Assembly (NCBI RefSeq): GCF_027941915.1
Contig: NZ_CP116009.1
Span: 2,046,001-2,110,000 of the forward strand
DNA: 64,000 bases
Source: Ramlibacter tataouinensis
Lineage (GTDB): Bacteria > Pseudomonadota > Gammaproteobacteria > Burkholderiales > Burkholderiaceae_C
Reading direction: 5' to 3'
The position numbers were made by a program, and so were the translations under genes. Each line of letters starts with the position of its first letter. Positions within the stretch are counted from its first letter, which is position 1. Under the pieces are notes generated by a model that searched no databases, was not told the origin of the DNA, and saw nothing but the letters and a program-made list of their open reading frames with translations. Shown in pieces: positions 59,892 through 64,000 of this stretch.

Positions 59892-59986
59892 GAAGCATAA
59901 CGAATCGCGTTGTGCGGACGCTTGTCTCCTCCACCTCTCGTTTGGTGGACTTGGCCCCCGGACCGCAAGGCGCCGGGGGCTTTTTT
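59892..59986 (+). ncRNA. Candidate small RNA or ilvA leader with intrinsic terminator
   Basis: Within the 319-base gap between osmC and ilvA there is a -10-like TATACT (59880-59885) with TTGCTG 19 bases upstream. A small stem TCCACC/GGTGGA (59930-59949) follows, then a strong terminator GCCCCCGG/CCGGGGGC (59954-59980) with six T. A transcript of about 95 bases would end 130 bases before ilvA. No Ile/Val/Leu-rich leader peptide was seen, so classical attenuation is not supported. The start point and function are unproven. Confidence 0.45.
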
Positions 59987-60116
59987 CATGCCGGGGACGC
60001 ATCCCGACTTGCCATTCAAGCGACGGCGGGAATCCGGGATTTCGCATGGGCCGGGTGGTTCATTGGCTCCCGCGCTGGCGCCCGGGATGCCCGTACTCGC
60101 CTCCTATGATCAACTC

Positions 60117-61661
60117 ATGAACAAGCCCCTGAAGCCGGCGGACTACCTCAAGAAGATCCTGACGGCCCGCGTCTATGACGTGGCGGTGGAATCCGCGCTG
60201 GAGCCGGCCCGGGCCCTGAGCCGGCGCCTGCACAACAAGGTGCTGCTCAAGCGCGAGGACCAGCAGGCCGTCTTCAGCTTCAAGCTGCGCGGCGCCTACA
60301 ACAAGATGGTGCAACTGGCGCCGGAGGAGCTGCGGCGCGGCGTGATCTGCGCCTCCGCCGGCAACCACGCCCAGGGCGTGGCGATGGCCGCCCACCGGCT
60401 GGGCACGCGCGCCGTGATCGTGATGCCGGTGACGACGCCGCAACTGAAGATCGAAGGGGTCAAGTCGCTGGGCGGCGAAGTCGTGCTGCACGGCGACAGC
60501 TACTCGGATGCCTACGGTCACGCCGCCGAGCTGTGCCAGCGCGAGGGGCTGACCTTCATCCACCCGTTCGACGACCCCGACGTGATCGCCGGCCAGGGCA
60601 CCATCGGCATGGAGATCCTGCGCCAGCACCAGGGGCCGCTGGATGCGGTGTTCGTGGCGATCGGCGGCGGCGGGCTGGTGTCGGGCGTGGGCTCCTACAT
60701 CAAGGCAGTGCGGCCCGAGATCAAGGTGATCGGCGTCCAGATGGACGATTCCGACGCCATGCTGCAGTCGGTGCAGGCGCGCCAGCGCGTGAACCTGGCG
60801 GACGTCGGCCTGTTCTCCGACGGCACCGCCGTCAAGCTGGTGGGCGAGGAAACCTTCCGCCTGGCGCGCGAGCTGGTGGACGAATTCATGACGGTGGACA
60901 CCGACGCCGTCTGCGCCGCCATCAAGGACGTGTTCGTCGATACCCGCAGCATCGTCGAGCCGGCCGGCGCCATGGCGGTGGCCGCGATCAAGCAGTACGT
61001 GGCGCGGCACAAGACCCGCGGCGAAACCTATGCCGCCATCCTGTGCGGCGCCAACATGAACTTCGACCGGCTGCGCTTCGTGGCCGAGCGCGCCGAGGTC
61101 GGCGAGGAGCGCGAAGCCCTGTTTGCGGTCACCCTGCCCGAGGAACGCGGCAGCTTCCGGCGCTTTTGCGAGCTGATCGGCTCGCTGCCGGGCGGCCCAC
61201 GCAACGTTACCGAGTTCAACTACCGCATCAGCGACGCCGACACCGCCCACGTGTTCGTCGGCCTGACCACGCACGGCAAGGGCGAGTCGGCGCGCATCGC
61301 GGCCACTTTCACCCGCAACGGCTTCCAGGCGCTGGACCTGACGCACGACGAACTGGCCAAGGAGCACATCCGCCACATGGTCGGCGGCCCTTCGGGGCTG
61401 GCCTGCGACGAGCGCCTGCTCCGCATCGAGTTCCCCGAGCGGCCCGGCGCGCTGCTGCGCTTTCTCTCGCACATGCAGCCGAACTGGAACATCTCGCTGT
61501 TCCACTACCGAAACCAGGGCGCCGACTACGGACGCATCCTGGTCGGACTGCAGGTGCCGACGGCCGACGACACGGCCTTCCAGGTGTTCCTGGACACGCT
61601 CGGCTACCCGTACGTGGAAGAAACCGCCAACCCGGCGTACCGGCTGTTCCTGCGCGCCTGA
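60117..61661 (+). CDS. ilvA: Threonine ammonia-lyase, biosynthetic
   Basis: 514 aa, the length of the long regulated form. It deaminates threonine to 2-oxobutanoate, the first step of isoleucine synthesis. The PLP lysine is Lys56 in FSFKLRGAYNKM; the phosphate loop is AIGGGGLVSGVG; and there are two C-terminal ACT-like regulatory domains (EERGSFRRFCELIGSLPG and FPERPGALLRFLSHM), so isoleucine feedback is expected. ATG at 60117 gives MNKPLKPADYLKKIL; an ATG at 60087 is also in frame. A terminator-like hairpin lies 130 bases upstream. Confidence 0.96.
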   Translation: MNKPLKPADYLKKILTARVYDVAVESALEPARALSRRLHNKVLLKREDQQAVFSFKLRGAYNKMVQLAPEELRRGVICASAGNHAQGVAMAAHRLGTRAVIVMPVTTPQLKIEGVKSLGGEVVLHGDSYSDAYGHAAELCQREGLTFIHPFDDPDVIAGQGTIGMEILRQHQGPLDAVFVAIGGGGLVSGVGSYIKAVRPEIKVIGVQMDDSDAMLQSVQARQRVNLADVGLFSDGTAVKLVGEETFRLARELVDEFMTVDTDAVCAAIKDVFVDTRSIVEPAGAMAVAAIKQYVARHKTRGETYAAILCGANMNFDRLRFVAERAEVGEEREALFAVTLPEERGSFRRFCELIGSLPGGPRNVTEFNYRISDADTAHVFVGLTTHGKGESARIAATFTRNGFQALDLTHDELAKEHIRHMVGGPSGLACDERLLRIEFPERPGALLRFLSHMQPNWNISLFHYRNQGADYGRILVGLQVPTADDTAFQVFLDTLGYPYVEETANPAYRLFLRA

Positions 61662-61691
61662 GCGGCGCAGCGCGGTGATCGTCCGGCCGCT

Positions 61692-62144
61692 TCAGCGCGG
61701 CACGGGCAGTTCCAGCGTGACCGCCGGCTCGCCCTGCATCGAAGGCGCGAGCACCGCCCGGCGCGACTGCACCGACTGCAGCACCAGACCCTCGTCGACG
61801 CGCGCGCCGACGCGATACGGCCTGGCCGGCTTGCCATCGACCACGATCAAGGCAGCGCCCTGCTCGGACTTGTCGGCCACCACCCCGACCAGCTGGAAAC
61901 GGCTGGCGGCGCTGGGCTGGGGGCTGGCCGCTGCCTGCGCGGTCCCGCCGCTGGCACCCAGCAGACGCGCAACGGCTGCCGGGTCGGCGGCCGCGGGTTG
62001 GCGCAACCCGGCCGCAACGACGGGGCCGGCCGCTCCCTGGCCGGACATCTTCAGACCCCAGTAGGCGGCACTGGCGGCAGCGGCGGCCCAGACGAGCAAG
62101 GTCACGCCTTTTACTGTCCAGTTGGCCGCGGCATTGCTCACCAT
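61692..62144 (-). CDS. gspC: Type II secretion protein GspC (short form)
   Basis: 150 aa. An N-terminal membrane anchor (GVTLLVWAAAAASAAYWGL) is followed by a Pro/Ala linker and the homology-region domain FQLVGVVADKSEQGAALIVVDGKPARPYRVGARV. It ends there and lacks the PDZ or coiled-coil domain of longer GspC proteins. GspC connects the inner-membrane platform with the GspD secretin. It is transcribed away from gspG with 41 bases between, like the arrangement in Burkholderia gsp clusters. I am less sure of the name than of the T2SSC-domain assignment. Confidence 0.8.
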   Translation of the reverse strand: MVSNAAANWTVKGVTLLVWAAAAASAAYWGLKMSGQGAAGPVVAAGLRQPAAADPAAVARLLGASGGTAQAAASPQPSAASRFQLVGVVADKSEQGAALIVVDGKPARPYRVGARVDEGLVLQSVQSRRAVLAPSMQGEPAVTLELPVPR

Positions 62145-62185
62145 GCGGCCATTATCATGGCAAGCGATTTGTCTTTGGACCTTTG

Positions 62186-62626
62186 ATGACGACGCTGTTC
62201 ACTGCTTCGCGCCGCCTGCTCCAGCGCGGCTTCACGCTGATCGAATTGATGGTGGTGCTGGTCATCATCGGCGTGCTCGCGGCGCTGATCGTGCCCAACG
62301 TGCTGGACCGCGCCGACGACGCGCGCGTCACGGCGGCCCGCACCGATGTCAACAACCTGATGCAGGCCCTCAAGCTGTATCGGCTGGACAACCAGCGCTA
62401 TCCGACGGCGGAACAGGGCCTGAACGCGCTGGTGGCCCGCCCGAGCGCCGGCCCGACGCCGCCCAACTGGAAGCCCTACCTCGAGCGGCTGCCCAACGAC
62501 CCGTGGGGCCGGCCGTACCAGTACCTCAATCCCGGCATCAAGGGCGAGATCGACGTGATGTCGTACGGCGCCGACGGCCAGCCGGGCGGCGAGGGCAAGA
62601 ATGCGGACATCGGCTCCTGGCAGTGA
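62186..62626 (+). CDS. gspG: Type II secretion major pseudopilin GspG
   Basis: 146 aa. Prepilin signal RGFTLIELMVVLVIIGVLAALIVP with the GspO cleavage site after the Gly. The GspG core has VLDRADDARVTAARTDVNNLMQALKLYRLDN, RYPTAEQGLNAL and the calcium-binding C-terminal part DPWGRPYQYLNPG...DVMSYGADGQPGG. It builds the pseudopilus. A TTG one codon upstream is also possible; ATG at 62186 is preferred. It overlaps gspH by 26 bases. Confidence 0.96.
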   Translation: MTTLFTASRRLLQRGFTLIELMVVLVIIGVLAALIVPNVLDRADDARVTAARTDVNNLMQALKLYRLDNQRYPTAEQGLNALVARPSAGPTPPNWKPYLERLPNDPWGRPYQYLNPGIKGEIDVMSYGADGQPGGEGKNADIGSWQ

Positions 62627-63080
62627 GTCCGGCCACCCCTTGCGGACCGCCGCGGCGCGCACCGCCGGCTTCACGCTGATCGAACTGCTGGTGGTGGTGG
62701 CCATCATCGCCGCCGCCACGGCCGGGGTCAGCCTGGCCCTTCGCGACAGCTCGGGCGTGCAGCTCGAGCGCGAGGGCCAGCGGCTCGCGGCCCTGTTCGA
62801 ATCGGCCCGCGCCCAATCGCGCAGCAGCGGCCGCCCGGTGGTCTGGCATGCGGCGCAGGGCGGCTTCCGCTTCGAGGGCCTGCCCGAGGGCGCCCTGCCC
62901 GACCATTGGCTGGACAGCGGCACCGTGGTGCAGGACGGCACCCGGGTGGTGCTCGGTCCCGAGCCCATCATCGGCCGGCAGGAAGTGCTGATCGCTTCCA
63001 CGACCGCACCGGGCCGCGCGCTGCGCATCGGCACCGACGGCGTGCGCCCGTTCGAGATCCGGCAGCAGGGCGTGCCATGA
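62601..63080 (+). CDS. gspH: Type II secretion minor pseudopilin GspH
   Basis: 159 aa. Class III signal TAGFTLIELLVVVAIIAAATAGVSLAL, then a GspH-like body (LEREGQRLAALFESARAQSRSSGRPVVW). The N-terminal leader is long (about 22 residues before the cleavage Gly), so the true start may be a later codon, for example the TTG giving LRTAAARTAGF. It overlaps gspG at its start and gspI at its end (ATGA), so it is part of a tight operon. Confidence 0.9.
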   Translation: MRTSAPGSESGHPLRTAAARTAGFTLIELLVVVAIIAAATAGVSLALRDSSGVQLEREGQRLAALFESARAQSRSSGRPVVWHAAQGGFRFEGLPEGALPDHWLDSGTVVQDGTRVVLGPEPIIGRQEVLIASTTAPGRALRIGTDGVRPFEIRQQGVP

Positions 63081-63439
63081 CACCCCGCCGCAGCGCCGGC
63101 TTCACCCTGATCGAGGTGCTGGTGGCCCTGGGCATCGTGGCCATCGCCCTGGTCGCGGGCCTGCAGGCCACGGCGGCGCTCACCACCAACGCATGGCGCC
63201 AGTCCAGCGTGCTGCTGGCGCAGCTGTGCGCCGAGAACGAACTGGTGGCCGTGCGCCTCGCGCGGCAGATGCCGGGCATCGGCACGCGCCGCGCCGCCTG
63301 CCGCCAGGGCAACGTCGATTTCGAGGTGGCCGTCACCGTCGCGCCCACGCCCAACCCGAACTTCCTGCGGGTCGACGCCCAGGTGTTCGAGGCGGCCTCC
63401 CCGGTGCTGCGCCTGTCCACGGTGGTCGGGAGGTACTAG
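63077..63439 (+). CDS. gspI: Type II secretion minor pseudopilin GspI
   Basis: 120 aa. Short leader MTPRRSAG, then FTLIEVLVALGIVAIALVAGL, followed by a GspI body with LCAENELVAVRLARQMPGIG. It forms the pseudopilus tip with GspJ and GspK. Its start overlaps the gspH stop by four bases, and gspJ starts 2 bases after its stop. Confidence 0.93.
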   Translation: MTPRRSAGFTLIEVLVALGIVAIALVAGLQATAALTTNAWRQSSVLLAQLCAENELVAVRLARQMPGIGTRRAACRQGNVDFEVAVTVAPTPNPNFLRVDAQVFEAASPVLRLSTVVGRY

Positions 63440-63441
63440 CG

Positions 63442-64000
63442 ATGCGGCCCCGGCGGTTCGCACTGCGCGGCTTCACGCTGGTGGAGCTGCTCGTGGCCTT
63501 GTTCGCGCTGTCGCTGCTGGCCGTGCTGAGCTGGCGCGGGCTCGACGGCATGGTGCGGGCGCGGCAGCAGACCGAAGAGAGAGCCGACGAAGTGCATGCG
63601 CTCCAGGTCGGCCTGGCCCAGTGGCGCACCGACCTGGACGCACTGGTGCAGTTGCCCCAGTTCACGGCGCTGGAATGGAACGGGCGCGTGCTGCGCCTCA
63701 CGCGACAGTCCGCCACCGCGCAAGCCGAGGGCGTGGTGGTGGTCGGCTGGAGCCGGCGCACCGAAGCCGGCGCCAGTCGCTGGATGCGCTGGCAGTCGCC
63801 GCCGCTGACCACCCGCGGGCAGGTCGAGCAAGCCTGGACCCGCGCCGATGCCTGGGCCCAGGAGCAGGCCGGCGGCGACAACGGCAGCGCCGTCGCGGTC
63901 ACCGGCCTGCAGGACTGGCAGGTCTTCTTCTTCCGCGGCAATGCCTGGACCAACCCGCTGTCCAGCGATGCCAGCCAGGAGCAGGAAGCCGGGCCGGGGG
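63442..64000 (+). CDS. gspJ: Type II secretion minor pseudopilin GspJ (cut by window end)
   Basis: Open from ATG at 63442 to the window edge, about 186 codons visible with no stop. It starts MRPRRFALRGFTLVELLVAL and continues FALSLLAVLSWRGLDGMVRARQQT, the typical GspJ N-terminal helix. The body has LAQWRTDLDALVQLPQF and GLQDWQVFFFRGNAWTNPLS near the end. It forms the tip complex with GspI and GspK. It is the fourth gene of the gspGHIJ run, and gspK is expected next. Confidence 0.9.
   Translation, partial: MRPRRFALRGFTLVELLVALFALSLLAVLSWRGLDGMVRARQQTEERADEVHALQVGLAQWRTDLDALVQLPQFTALEWNGRVLRLTRQSATAQAEGVVVVGWSRRTEAGASRWMRWQSPPLTTRGQVEQAWTRADAWAQEQAGGDNGSAVAVTGLQDWQVFFFRGNAWTNPLSSDASQEQEAGPG

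Noticed and set aside
59910..60116. Leader peptide for ilvA attenuation
   Set aside because: The frame before ilvA holds no run of Ile, Val, Leu or Thr codons, and the terminator lies inside it.

Overview
The window reads as chromosome of a high-GC betaproteobacterium, most likely a Comamonadaceae member (Ramlibacter/Variovorax/Acidovorax type). Pointers are the GC-rich codon use, a GroESL operon under CIRCE control, an FMN riboswitch on ribB, an Omp32-like trimeric porin, Coq7-type ubiquinone synthesis and a Burkholderia-like type II secretion gene order with gspC reversed next to gspG. No phage, transposase, tRNA, rRNA or CRISPR array was found.

Layout. 1-2034 (+): end of a MarR regulator and a benzoate/2-aminobenzoate-type CoA ligase. 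2115-36486 (-): one very large five-gene unit. It is transcribed from about 36530 downward and encodes a giant LEPR-XLL/DUF4347 surface protein, a TolC-family lipoprotein, a periplasmic HlyD-type adaptor, a membrane HlyD adaptor with a GAF-like N-terminus, and an M50 metalloprotease fused to a HlyD adaptor. The operon has no ABC ATPase, so it looks like a dedicated exporter of unusual composition. The giant gene carries 43 tandem 291-bp units (9909-22473) that look identical except at one dimorphic base, and it is split by a one-base frameshift in a G-rich stretch (22507-22527).

36643-42885: gspF, a 5'-nucleotidase, an EamA exporter (-), ribB behind an FMN riboswitch, then groES-groEL behind overlapping sigma70/sigma32 promoters and a perfect CIRCE. 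43055-47673: a DUF805 membrane protein, then tal-pgi (-) divergent from zwf (+), a sugar-phosphate cluster. 47739-56344 (-): a peptide-type ABC uptake operon with two substrate-binding proteins, two permeases, two ATPases and an embedded M20 amidohydrolase. 56445-58431 (-): a DUF3047 lipoprotein and a porin. 58730-61661: coq7, osmC (-), a candidate small RNA, and ilvA. 61692-64000: gspC (-) and gspG-H-I-J (+, gspJ cut by the window edge).

Most of the window is ordinary core chromosome. The accessory and most interesting part is the 34-kb giant-protein/export operon, which sits directly against gspF, 25 kb away from the rest of the visible type II secretion genes.
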